Of a DNA stretch of 43,149 nucleotides, positions 31,951 to 39,214 are shown one piece after another. How positions within the stretch are numbered: position 1 is the first letter of the stretch; each line of letters starts with the position of its first letter. The translations under genes and the position numbers were made by a program. The DNA comes from DAOOKJ01 sp035360795 (GTDB taxonomy: Bacteria; Patescibacteriota; Minisyncoccia; UBA6257). Below the pieces are notes generated by a model. It made no database searches. It saw only the letters and a program-made list of their open reading frames with translations, and was not told where the DNA came from. The stretch is from NCBI GenBank assembly GCA_035360795.1, contig DAOSBJ010000003.1:1-43149 (forward strand), in the 5' to 3' direction.

Positions 31951-32421
31951 ATGGAAATTTTAGCAGAAAACAAAAGGGCTTTTTATGACTATGAAATCCT
32001 TCAAAAATTCGAGGGAGGATTAGTATTGACTGGTCAAGAAGTCAAAGCAATTAAAAATAAAAAAATAAACATTGCTGGTTCTTATGTAATTATTAGAGGC
32101 AATGAGGCTTATCTTTTAAATTCTGAAGTTTCTCCTTATCAGCCAAAAAACATTTCTTCAAATTACCAGCCAAAAAGGAGCCGAAAAATTCTTCTCAAAA
32201 AAAACGAAATCAATTCTCTTTCATCAAAAATAAAACAAAAAGGTGCGGGGTTGACTTTAGTCCCTTTAAAGGTATATAATAAGAATGGTTTGATTAAATT
32301 AGAATTTGCTCTGACAAAAGGCAAACGTCGTTTTGACAAAAGAGAAAAAATTAAAAAAAGAGAAGCATTAAAAAGAATAGAAAGAGCGAAAAAAAATCTT
32401 GGGGATGTCGGGCTTCGATAG
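31951..32421 (+). CDS. smpB: SsrA-binding protein SmpB
   Basis: Binds tmRNA and brings it to ribosomes stalled on non-stop mRNA. The fold is recognisable from NKRAFYDYEILQKFEGGLVL, TGQEVKAIKNKKINIAGSYV, the LLNSEVSPYQ segment and the KGKRRFDKREKIKKREALKR tail. Length of 156 residues is normal. The last 21 nt (codons 151-156 plus TAG, encoding GDVGLR) are also the 5' end of the tmRNA, whose mature start follows codon 150 exactly. It appears to be transcribed leaderless from 31936-31944, and an internal promoter for ssrA lies inside it (32251-32280). Confidence 0.96.
   Translation: MEILAENKRAFYDYEILQKFEGGLVLTGQEVKAIKNKKINIAGSYVIIRGNEAYLLNSEVSPYQPKNISSNYQPKRSRKILLKKNEINSLSSKIKQKGAGLTLVPLKVYNKNGLIKLEFALTKGKRRFDKREKIKKREALKRIERAKKNLGDVGLR
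32251..32280 (+). promoter_or_regulatory. Internal promoter for ssrA within smpB
   Basis: TTGACT at 32251-32256, 18-nt spacer, perfect TATAAT at 32275-32280. It would start RNA near 32287, leaving about 115 nt to be removed before the mature tmRNA 5' end at 32401. It lies within coding sequence, so chance is possible, but the match is close. Confidence 0.55.
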
Positions 32422-32770
32422 AAAGAATTCTTTTTTATATGCAAGCAGAGGAGGCTTTGTTACCTCTTTAAATAACCAAAGCGGCTTTAAATGCCACAAG
32501 AAATTACAGCTTTGCCTATGCCTAATGGGTAGACAAAGTTTCTCTATTTTAGAGAAGTCTTTTGGCTCATTCTCGGTAAACCAAAAGGCTTAAACAACCG
32601 AGATTAGTCAAAAAGAAACTTGCCTTGTTCTTTTTGACGAAATTTTTAAGGCAGGCTTATAAAAGGGTTTGTTCAATTTCTCCCTTTATAAGAACTATAA
32701 AAATTGAACCATGCTTGTCGAGTTATAAAAAAGAACTTTCTAGACGCGAGTTCAACTCTCGCCATCTCCA
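32401..32770 (+). ncRNA. ssrA: tmRNA (ssrA)
   Basis: Rescues stalled ribosomes by adding a degradation tag. The 5' end GGGGATGTCGGGCTTCGATA matches the tmRNA consensus. Its first seven bases pair with CATCTCC (32763-32769) to form the acceptor stem (one G-U), followed by discriminator A at 32770. CCA is not encoded as such (CCC follows). The T-arm GAG-TTCAACT-CTC is at the 3' end. Pseudoknot-like pairings occur after the tag, for example CTCGGT/ACCGAG near 32570-32600 and a long stem GTCAAAAAGAA/TTCTTTTTGAC near 32610-32640. Length is about 370 nt. The 5' end overlaps smpB; infC starts 31 nt downstream with no terminator between. Confidence 0.93.
32493..32525 (+). other. tmRNA tag-encoding frame (ATRNYSFAYA)
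   Basis: A ten-codon frame starting with GCC at 32493, 92 nt into tmRNA, and ending in TAA at 32523-32525 reads ATRNYSFAYA. Position and length fit a tag reading frame. The tail ends in AYA rather than the usual LAA or VAA. The resume codon is inferred from position, the Ala start and the stop. Confidence 0.65.
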
Positions 32771-32801
32771 CCCCCATTAGAAGTTAGTTTCTAAACTTAA
32801 A

Positions 32802-33287
32802 ATGTCTTTAACGGAAAATTCCGAAATTAGGTTAATTGATGAAAATGGTAAATTTGTTGGCCTCCTTTCCTTTAAGGAGGCCCTTGAATTGGCAAAACAA
32901 AAAAATTTAGATTTAGTGCTAAAAACTGACAAAACTATTCCTGCAGTTTATCAGTTAGGTGACAGAAATAAAATAAAATATTTAAAAGAAAAAAAATTAA
33001 AGAAATTAAAATTAAAAGAAAAACAAAATCTGCCAAAAATCATTAGATTGGGCTTTAATGAGGGAATTCACGACATCCAAGTAAAAGCCAAAAAAGCGGA
33101 TGAATTTTTAGAAGAAAACAGAGTAGTCACGATTGAAATGAAATTAAGGGGAAGAGAAAAAGCTCATCTTGACTTGGCAGAAAAGAAAATGAAAGATTTT
33201 ATAAGTCTTTTAAAAACGCCAGTAAATTTTACTCAACCATTAAAAAAAATTCCAATGGGTTTTATAATGTCTATTAAAAAAATTTAG
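32802..33287 (+). CDS. infC: Translation initiation factor IF-3
   Basis: Binds the 30S subunit, prevents premature subunit joining and checks start codons. The N-domain begins EIRLIDENGKFVGLLSFKEA; the Lys-rich linker KYLKEKKLKKLKLKEKQN leads to the C-domain with IRLGFNEGIHDIQVKAKKA, VVTIEMKLRGREKAH and MGFIMSIKKI. The N-terminal arm is short (161 residues in total). ATG 32802 is the first in-frame start after the tmRNA, with no Shine-Dalgarno. The order infC-rpmI-rplT is the classical one. Confidence 0.95.
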   Translation: MSLTENSEIRLIDENGKFVGLLSFKEALELAKQKNLDLVLKTDKTIPAVYQLGDRNKIKYLKEKKLKKLKLKEKQNLPKIIRLGFNEGIHDIQVKAKKADEFLEENRVVTIEMKLRGREKAHLDLAEKKMKDFISLLKTPVNFTQPLKKIPMGFIMSIKKI

Positions 33288-33295
33288 TTCTTTTT

Positions 33296-33481
33296 ATGAA
33301 AAAAATGGGTAAAAATTTAATTGAATCGAGAATAAAATTAACAAAAAGAGGAAAAATCTTGAGAAGACCATCGCATATCGGCCATAATCAGGCAAAAAAG
33401 AAAAGTAAAGTAAAAAGGTCTAAACGAGGTTTGATTTCAGCTTCACATCTTAAAAAAGATATTTTTAAAATTTATCATTAA
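33296..33481 (+). CDS. rpmI: 50S ribosomal protein L35 (bL35)
   Basis: Small, very basic protein of 61 residues. The IKLTKRGKILRRPSHIGHNQ segment and the RSKRGLISASHLKKDIFKI end match the L35 pattern of a basic N-terminal region followed by a short helix. Its position between infC and rplT (8 and 5 nt gaps) supports the call. The N-terminus lacks the usual MPKxKTHKG, so similarity is lower than for its neighbours. Confidence 0.88.
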   Translation: MKKMGKNLIESRIKLTKRGKILRRPSHIGHNQAKKKSKVKRSKRGLISASHLKKDIFKIYH

Positions 33482-33486
33482 ATTCT

Positions 33487-33831
33487 ATGACTAGAGTAAA
33501 AGGTGGTGTAGTATCTAAAAAAAGAAAAAAAAAGGTAGTAAAATACGCCAAAGGTTTTAAATATGGAAGAAAATCAAAATATCGCCAAGCGAAAGAAGCG
33601 TTAACCCACTCTTGGAGTCACGCTTTTAAAGACCGAAAAAGAAAAAAAAGAGAAAAAAGAAACCTTTGGACAGTAAAAATCAATGCCGCCTCGCGGGAAT
33701 TGGGTTTAAACTATAACCAATTTATTTCCAAACTCAAAAAACAAAATATTGTTTTAGATAGAAAAATTTTGGCAGAATTAGCAGAAAAACACCCTCAAAT
33801 ATTCAAAGAAATCATAGCAATGGTCAAATAA
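33487..33831 (+). CDS. rplT: 50S ribosomal protein L20 (bL20)
   Basis: Early-assembly 23S rRNA-binding protein. The product starts MTRVKGGVVSKKRKKKVVKY and continues AKGFKYGRKSKYRQAKEALT, then RNLWTVKINAASRELGLNYN, all typical L20 segments. Length of 114 residues is normal. It is the last gene of the smpB-ssrA-infC-rpmI-rplT strand run. Its stop overlaps the Nudix gene on the opposite strand by 8 nt, and a candidate terminator lies inside that gene. Confidence 0.96.
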   Translation: MTRVKGGVVSKKRKKKVVKYAKGFKYGRKSKYRQAKEALTHSWSHAFKDRKRKKREKRNLWTVKINAASRELGLNYNQFISKLKKQNIVLDRKILAELAEKHPQIFKEIIAMVK

Positions 33832-34279
33832 AAAAGAGAGTTATATTTTTTTCAGCCGCCAAAAATGATTCCGCTTCTTCAATTAATTGGCGGCTGTTTT
33901 TAAATTTTACTAGTTTCTTTGCCTTATCCGGATTTAGCCACTTAAAACCTAAGTGTTCTGAAGAAATTTTTACTTCTTTTTCTTTAGTTTCAGTTAAAAA
34001 ATAATAGACTATTTTAAAAGTAGTTTTGTTATTTTTTCTGAAAAAATATTTAATTTTCTTTTTAAAACCGGGGATTAAGTTTTTTATTTTTAAGCCAGTC
34101 TCTTCTTCTACTTCTCTTATTGCCGCTTCTTCTGCTTTTTCCCCTTTTTCAATGTGACCTTTTGGAAATTCCCAATAATCTTTGCCCGGTTTTAAAGATG
34201 GATAGTGAAGCAAAAGGTATTCTCTGCCTTTTCTAGTTTTTCTAAAAATAAGAGCCCCGGCTGAAATTTCTGGTTGCAT
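33824..34279 (-). CDS. Nudix hydrolase, probably Ap4A-hydrolase type
   Basis: Nudix enzymes hydrolyse nucleoside diphosphates linked to other groups. The 23-residue Nudix box spans residues 41-63: it begins GHIEKGEKAEEAA and continues IREVEEETGL with all consensus acids. The flanking SAGALIFRKTRKGREYLLLH and YWEFPKGH resemble bacterial diadenosine tetraphosphate hydrolases; the substrate is inferred from this only. It is the last gene of a tight unit, 3 nt after the half-MFS gene. The stop is TGA, and the 3' end overlaps rplT. The C-terminal coding region also carries a plus-strand terminator-like hairpin. Confidence 0.88.
   Translation of the reverse strand: MQPEISAGALIFRKTRKGREYLLLHYPSLKPGKDYWEFPKGHIEKGEKAEEAAIREVEEETGLKIKNLIPGFKKKIKYFFRKNNKTTFKIVYYFLTETKEKEVKISSEHLGFKWLNPDKAKKLVKFKNSRQLIEEAESFLAAEKNITLFFI
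33853..33901 (+). terminator. Candidate terminator of rplT operon inside Nudix gene
   Basis: CAGCCGCC (33853-33860) pairs perfectly with GGCGGCTG (33889-33896), followed by TTTTT. The 28-nt loop is long. It starts 21 nt after the rplT stop and overlaps Nudix codons on the other strand. Confidence 0.45.
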
Positions 34280-34282
34280 AAA

Positions 34283-34927
34283 TTATGATTTCAGAGTAAC
34301 AAAATAATCAATCGGCTCTTTTTTCTTTCCAATAAAATGTTTTCTTATCAAAAGTAAAAGAATTAAGCCAATCAATTGGCAGATAAAAACAATAAGGAAG
34401 ACAAAAGGGAAACCAAAAACAGTAGCCAAAGATGAACCAATTAAAATTGCGAAAGCAGAACCCAGATTAAAACCAGTGGAATTTAAAGCCCATTCAAAAC
34501 TTACTCTTTTGGGATTAATGTGCCGAGTAAATAAAGAATTCCAAGAAGGAACAGCCATTGCGTCTCCAATGCCGTAAATAATAAAAATAATATAAATCTC
34601 TAAAACATTATGAGAAAACATCAAAAGAATCGGCACCAAAGTATTTAGGAATTGACCGGTCACGAGGGCAAAGAAATCATCGGCTTCTCCTTTTACCCTG
34701 TCTAAATAATCAGAAATAAAGAGTTGCAAAGTGGCTTTTATTACCCAATAAAAAAAATACAGTAATCCAACAGTTTTTATTGTCGCTCCCTGAATTTGCT
34801 CTAAAACAAAAATCGCGAAAATAGGATTGACGAAAGCCCAACCACTAATGTTTAAAATATTTAAAATTAATAGATTTTTTATTACCGGGTTTAATTTTTC
34901 CCGAAAAAGATTTTTTATGATAGTCAT
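34283..34927 (-). CDS. Half-size MFS-like membrane protein
   Basis: The 214-residue product has about six membrane segments and resembles the N-terminal half of major facilitator transporters, with a DYLDRVKGEADD loop where the MFS loop between helices 2 and 3 would lie and a PSWNSLFTRH segment after helix 4. No second half follows; the frame ends cleanly and the next gene begins 3 nt later. It may form dimers or be a reduced, non-transport protein; the substrate is unknown. It sits 5 nt after the membrane Clp-like ATPase. Confidence 0.75.
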   Translation of the reverse strand: MTIIKNLFREKLNPVIKNLLILNILNISGWAFVNPIFAIFVLEQIQGATIKTVGLLYFFYWVIKATLQLFISDYLDRVKGEADDFFALVTGQFLNTLVPILLMFSHNVLEIYIIFIIYGIGDAMAVPSWNSLFTRHINPKRVSFEWALNSTGFNLGSAFAILIGSSLATVFGFPFVFLIVFICQLIGLILLLLIRKHFIGKKKEPIDYFVTLKS

Positions 34928-34932
34928 AGTTT

Positions 34933-37461
34933 TTAATTTATAGAAATTTTAATCTCATTATTCTCTAAAATAAAATTGATTTTTTCTCCTTCTTTAACTT
35001 TATCCTGAAGAATAACCTGAGCCAATGGTTCTTTAATATAGTGCCTAATAACGGAATTCAGGGGTCTAGCGCCAAATAGTGGACTGTAACCTAACTGAGA
35101 AATTTTTTGAATTACTTCCGGAGAAAAATTTATTTCTATTTTTTGAGAATAATTTAAAGAGTTCTTTAATTCAGTCAGTTTTAATTTAACAATTTCTTTT
35201 AAATAATTTGGAGTTAATGGCTTAAAAACTACGATTTCATCAAAACGGTTTAAAAGTTCTGGTTTGAAGTAAGTAATTAATTTCTTTTTTAATCTCTCAG
35301 TGATTTCCTTAAAATCTGTTTTCTTTTCTAATTCTTCAATAATAAATTCAGATAAAGCATTAGAAGTGGCGATAATAATTGTATGAGTAAAATCGATAAC
35401 TTGACCGCTGTTATCTGTAAGCCTTCCTTCATCAAACAGAGACAAAAAAAGATTTAAAACCTCAGGATGACCTTTTTCAAATTCATCTAAAAGAATCAAA
35501 GTAAAAGGATTAGTTTTTATTGCTTCAGTTAATTCCCCGCTTATTTTTCCGTCCGGATCGCCAATAAAATAATAAACACTTTTTCTATCCTGATATTGGG
35601 CCATATCAAAACGAACCATACTTTTTTCACTACCGAAATAAACTTTGGCCAAAGTTTTTGCCAATTCAGTTTTTCCAACCCCAGTCGGACCAACAAAAAG
35701 AAAAACCGCGATTGGTTTTTTCTCACTGGCTAAACCTGCCCGATACTGCCGCAGAGCGCTGGCTACTAATTTTACTGCCTCCTCCTGATTAATCATCCAT
35801 TGATGAATTATATTTTCCAAATCAAGCAATTTTTCTTTTTCTTTTTGCTCTGATATTTCTAAAGGAACGCCAGTTTTAACACTGACTAAATTTAAAACAT
35901 CTTGTTCTAATAAAACTTTGGCATTTTTTCTTTTTATACCTTCTAATGCTTCAGTTAAAATATTTTGGGCTGAACTTGGCAGAGGGACATTAGAATAAAA
36001 TCTTGTCGCTAAATTAACCGCTCTTTTAATTGCTTTATAACTAATTTTAACTTTGGATTTTCTTTCCCATTCAAGCGAACGATAGGCTAAAATCTTAATT
36101 GCCTGAAGGGGAGTAATTTCTTTTATCCTTAAAATTGAAAAATTTTCCAAAATTGAAGGGTCATTTTCCAAATATTTGTGATAATTATCAGGAGTAGTGG
36201 CTCCAATTATTGGAATGGTTAAAGAAAAAATAAGGGGTTTTAAAATATCTAAGGCCGTCAAACCAGCACCCTCCTGTTGGGTTATTTTAAAAGTTTCAAA
36301 ATCAGGCAGATACAAAATAACATCTCGATTGAATTCTATCTCTTTAGTTATTAAAGACAAAGTATTAAAAACCTCTTCTGGCCTATCTGCTTGACTAAAT
36401 AAAGAAACTAAAGACAGGGAATATAGCCGAGAGTCACGGATAGTTGGCGGCACATTATCTCTGACTAAATTATAGGCTAAATAAGAAACAATCGTTTCTT
36501 TACCAACACCTGAAGGTCCAACCATCAAAATATTTTTTTTATCCGGTCGGCTTAACAAATTGATTAAACTGTCATATTCTTCTTCATGGCCAACCATTAT
36601 TCCTATTTTCAGTTCTTCGGCTAACTGATTAAAATCAATCGCGTATTTTTCTAAAGTTGGCATTGGCCGAGAAGTCAAAGCCTTATTAACTTTAACTTTT
36701 TGTACTCTAAAAGGTTCTTTTTTAAACTCGCTTAAACCACTAATAACCTGAATTTCTTTTCTTTTTGATAAATTATTCAAAATAAAAGCAACTGACAAAT
36801 CATTTTTTTCTAAATGGATAAAACTAAATATTTTCTCTAGTTGATGGTCGTTTAAAGAGAAAAGAGATAAAAACAAACTTTCTTTATCTATTGAGTTTAT
36901 TTTTAGTTCCATTGCCTCATAAAAAGCCCCATAAAGAATTCTTTTTAAAAACTCAAAAAAATCGCCAGGCGTTGAATCTGTTTTATTTTCCAAAATTTTT
37001 TCCAGTAATTCCTTTAAATTATCCTGACTAATATCTATTCGATACAAACTTTCTTCAATATTTCTGTCCAAGAGAAGCAGATACAAAAGGGCTAAAGGAT
37101 AAGAAATTTTATTTTTAAAAGCAAAATCTTTAGTTTGAAGCAAAAGGTCTTTTGTTTTCGAAGATAAGTAATTGCCTAGATTAATTGTTTTAACTTTTTT
37201 TGAAATTTTTCTTAATGAATAATCTGAATAATTTTTTTTAAAAGAAACAAAAACAAAAAATAAAAAGAGCAAGATTCCAAAATAAAGATATCGGCCACCA
37301 ATTAAAAAAATCAAAGTTAAAGAAAAAATCAGACCTAAAATAAGAAAAACAGTAAAAAGGATTTTAAAAAAATAGCGGTCAAAAAAAGATAAAAAGAAAT
37401 AATCATCTTTTAAGATTATTTCTTTTTGCTCATCATCGGAAATTTTCAAAATTTTAGTCAT
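34933..37461 (-). CDS. Membrane-anchored, degenerate Clp-like AAA+ protein
   Basis: Two N-terminal membrane helices (about 28-72) precede a Clp-N-like helical region, then two AAA+ modules. D1 has a Walker A with GPSGVGKE (315-322) instead of GKT, Walker B LYLPDFE instead of IDE, and no Arg finger (LENFS for LERRF). D2 keeps GPTGVGKT (591-598), LLDEFEKGHPEV and FKPELLNRFDE, so it should still hydrolyse ATP. The D2 pore loop GYVGYEEGG is reduced to a GDPDGKISG segment, and the D1 pore-loop aromatic is also missing. No coiled-coil middle domain and no ClpP loop are seen. It lies in a tight unit with three other genes. Its role is unknown; it is not a standard unfoldase. Confidence 0.85.
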   Translation of the reverse strand: MTKILKISDDEQKEIILKDDYFFLSFFDRYFFKILFTVFLILGLIFSLTLIFLIGGRYLYFGILLFLFFVFVSFKKNYSDYSLRKISKKVKTINLGNYLSSKTKDLLLQTKDFAFKNKISYPLALLYLLLLDRNIEESLYRIDISQDNLKELLEKILENKTDSTPGDFFEFLKRILYGAFYEAMELKINSIDKESLFLSLFSLNDHQLEKIFSFIHLEKNDLSVAFILNNLSKRKEIQVISGLSEFKKEPFRVQKVKVNKALTSRPMPTLEKYAIDFNQLAEELKIGIMVGHEEEYDSLINLLSRPDKKNILMVGPSGVGKETIVSYLAYNLVRDNVPPTIRDSRLYSLSLVSLFSQADRPEEVFNTLSLITKEIEFNRDVILYLPDFETFKITQQEGAGLTALDILKPLIFSLTIPIIGATTPDNYHKYLENDPSILENFSILRIKEITPLQAIKILAYRSLEWERKSKVKISYKAIKRAVNLATRFYSNVPLPSSAQNILTEALEGIKRKNAKVLLEQDVLNLVSVKTGVPLEISEQKEKEKLLDLENIIHQWMINQEEAVKLVASALRQYRAGLASEKKPIAVFLFVGPTGVGKTELAKTLAKVYFGSEKSMVRFDMAQYQDRKSVYYFIGDPDGKISGELTEAIKTNPFTLILLDEFEKGHPEVLNLFLSLFDEGRLTDNSGQVIDFTHTIIIATSNALSEFIIEELEKKTDFKEITERLKKKLITYFKPELLNRFDEIVVFKPLTPNYLKEIVKLKLTELKNSLNYSQKIEINFSPEVIQKISQLGYSPLFGARPLNSVIRHYIKEPLAQVILQDKVKEGEKINFILENNEIKISIN

Positions 37462-37465
37462 CAGA

Positions 37466-37804
37466 TTATGGAGAAATAGTTTTTAGAATTAGATAAACTG
37501 GCAAAATCACCCAAAGAAGATATATCAGGCAAGAAATAATAGAAAAGAAAACTAAAACAAAACCACCAATCAGAACTTTAAAAATCCTGATTGGAATGCT
37601 AATAAGATATCCACCAAGAGAATAAATAGACCACAGAGGGGTGGTTAAATGCCTTAAATTGACAAAAAAACCTAACTTTTTTTCTATTTGGTAAATTAAA
37701 TTTTGGTATAAATCAAGAAAAAAATGAAAACTGCCAAGATAGTAAGTATTAAAAAAATCGAAAAGATAAAAAACAATTCTTTTTAAAAAATAAAACAAAA
37801 ACAT
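37466..37804 (-). CDS. Small membrane protein upstream of the Clp-like ATPase
   Basis: I do not recognise a family. The 112-residue product is hydrophobic, with an aromatic-rich N-terminal part (MFLFYFLKRIVFYLFDFFN), a short polar middle and two C-terminal membrane segments (about 64-110). It ends 4 nt before the membrane-anchored ATPase, so the two are probably made together and may interact in the membrane (inference). An extended -10 lies 13 nt upstream. Confidence 0.7.
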   Translation of the reverse strand: MFLFYFLKRIVFYLFDFFNTYYLGSFHFFLDLYQNLIYQIEKKLGFFVNLRHLTTPLWSIYSLGGYLISIPIRIFKVLIGGFVLVFFSIISCLIYLLWVILPVYLILKTISP

Positions 37805-37816
37805 ACCTTTGTATAT

Positions 37817-37825
37817 ATTTTACCA
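37817..37825 (-). promoter_or_regulatory. Extended -10 of the membrane-Clp unit
   Basis: Minus-strand TGG-TAAAAT (hexamer 37822-37817). It would give a leader of only about 6 nt before ATG 37804. The -35 is poor (TTTCAA at 17 nt). Confidence 0.4.
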
Positions 37826-37857
37826 AAATTTACCGCTTTTTGAAATACTTAAAATAA

Positions 37858-39135
37858 TTAGAAAAGCGCTTTTGGATTGGTTTGTTTAAGAATCTGCTCT
37901 CTTTCTTCATCTTTAAATATTTTTACCTTGCCAAATTCTCCATCATAGCCTGGTTCAATATTTAATTTTCCCTCTCTCACTCTTTTAATTCCTTCAGTAA
38001 TTTCCGAAGGGGCAATTTTTGCAATTTCTTCCAAAGGAACGTCTAATAAAATATTAAATTCATTATTAAAAACATTAATTAAACGCTCATAATTTTGGTC
38101 AACGGCTTTAGCGACTACGCCTAAATTTAGAGCATCCGCAATTATTTCTTTTAAAGGCACCAAACTTTTATAAGGAATAACATTTGGAGGGATTTCTCCT
38201 TCAGTTCTATCTGCCAATTCTTCTACTCGATATAGAACTCCTAAAGTTAGAGGCCGATTGCATTTTGGACAAATTCCATTTAATTTCTTTGTTTGGAGAG
38301 GAGAAGTTCTTACGCCACAAAGACGATGTCCGTCCCAATGATATTTCCCTTCCTCAGGAAAAAATTCAATGGTAAACAAAAATTTTTGAGGGTCCTTTTT
38401 TAGAATTGCCTCTCTTAAGGAAAAATAATTCAAATCAAGGTCGAAAACATTTGCTTCTCTGCCCAATTTATCCAAAGAATGAGCGTCTGAGTTTGAAACC
38501 AAACTGAATTTGTCTAAACTTGAAAATCGCCAATTCATTTTTGGGTCGCTGCTTAAACCGGTTTCAAGACCTGAAAGATATTTTTTATTTTCCCCAAATG
38601 CTTCTTCTAAAGAATCAAAACCAGACATTGAACCGAATACTGAAAACCAGGGAGTCCAAATATGGGCAGGAATAAACATTGCCATTGGCTCAGTTTCAAA
38701 AACAATTTTTAGCAGTTCTTCTGAATCCATGCCTAAAATAGGCCGACCATCTGATTTAAGATTCCCCTGCCAAGATAAAACTTTATTAATTTTTTCCGCT
38801 GATTCTAAAGAGGGCAAAACTATAAGATTGTGGACTCTTCTTGTTTTGCCCTGTCGCTGGTAGATATTAGAAATTTCTCCAGAAATAACAAATCTTGTTT
38901 CATTATTTTTAAGTTTTGAAGTTAAAAATTGAGATTTTATTTTATATAGTCCTTCTTCTGCTGGCTCTAATTTATTTTTTAATTCTTCAAACCATTCCGG
39001 ATGAGTAAAGTCGCCAGTGCCGATTATATTTATCCCTTTTCTTTGAGCCTGAAAAGCCAAATTTATAATCTCCATCTCTCTTGAGGTGGCTCTTGAATAT
39101 TTGGAATGAATATGCAAATCAGCAATAATTCTCAT
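37858..39135 (-). CDS. EndoQ-like PHP-domain nuclease
   Basis: Resembles endonuclease Q, a repair enzyme that nicks 5' of deaminated bases (dU, dI) and abasic sites. The PHP metal motif ADLHIHSKYSRATSREMEI is at the N-terminus, with IIGTGDFTHPEWF, IPAHIWTPWFSVFGSMSGFD and LVSNSDAHSLDKLGREAN supplying further His/Asp ligands. A Cys-containing zinc region (LCGVRTSP, ICPKCNRPLTLGV) and a C-terminal helical segment follow, the domain order expected of EndoQ rather than of HisK or PolX. Length of 425 residues fits. The start lies 8 nt after a tRNA-Arg gene on the same strand, so it is probably transcribed with it. Confidence 0.85.
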   Translation of the reverse strand: MRIIADLHIHSKYSRATSREMEIINLAFQAQRKGINIIGTGDFTHPEWFEELKNKLEPAEEGLYKIKSQFLTSKLKNNETRFVISGEISNIYQRQGKTRRVHNLIVLPSLESAEKINKVLSWQGNLKSDGRPILGMDSEELLKIVFETEPMAMFIPAHIWTPWFSVFGSMSGFDSLEEAFGENKKYLSGLETGLSSDPKMNWRFSSLDKFSLVSNSDAHSLDKLGREANVFDLDLNYFSLREAILKKDPQKFLFTIEFFPEEGKYHWDGHRLCGVRTSPLQTKKLNGICPKCNRPLTLGVLYRVEELADRTEGEIPPNVIPYKSLVPLKEIIADALNLGVVAKAVDQNYERLINVFNNEFNILLDVPLEEIAKIAPSEITEGIKRVREGKLNIEPGYDGEFGKVKIFKDEEREQILKQTNPKALF

Positions 39136-39142
39136 AGAATTG

Positions 39143-39214
39143 TCCTCCTGCGAGGAATCGAACCCCGATTTTAGGCTCCGGAGGCCTATGTTTTATCCGT
39201 TAAACTACAGGAGG
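39143..39214 (-). tRNA. tRNA-Arg (anticodon CCG)
   Basis: A 72-nt cloverleaf on the minus strand. Acceptor CCTCCTG/CAGGAGG, D-stem GTTT/AAAC, anticodon stem TAGGC/GCCTA with loop CTCCGGA (anticodon CCG, reading CGG), T-stem CGGGG/CCTCG with loop TTCGATT. Discriminator A; the CCA end is not encoded (CAA follows). No intron is seen. It sits 8 nt before the PHP gene. Confidence 0.95.

Noticed and set aside
32333..32338. Perfect TTGACA inside smpB as ssrA -35
   Set aside because: No acceptable -10 lies 16-18 nt downstream; the TTGACT/TATAAT pair at 32251-32280 is better.
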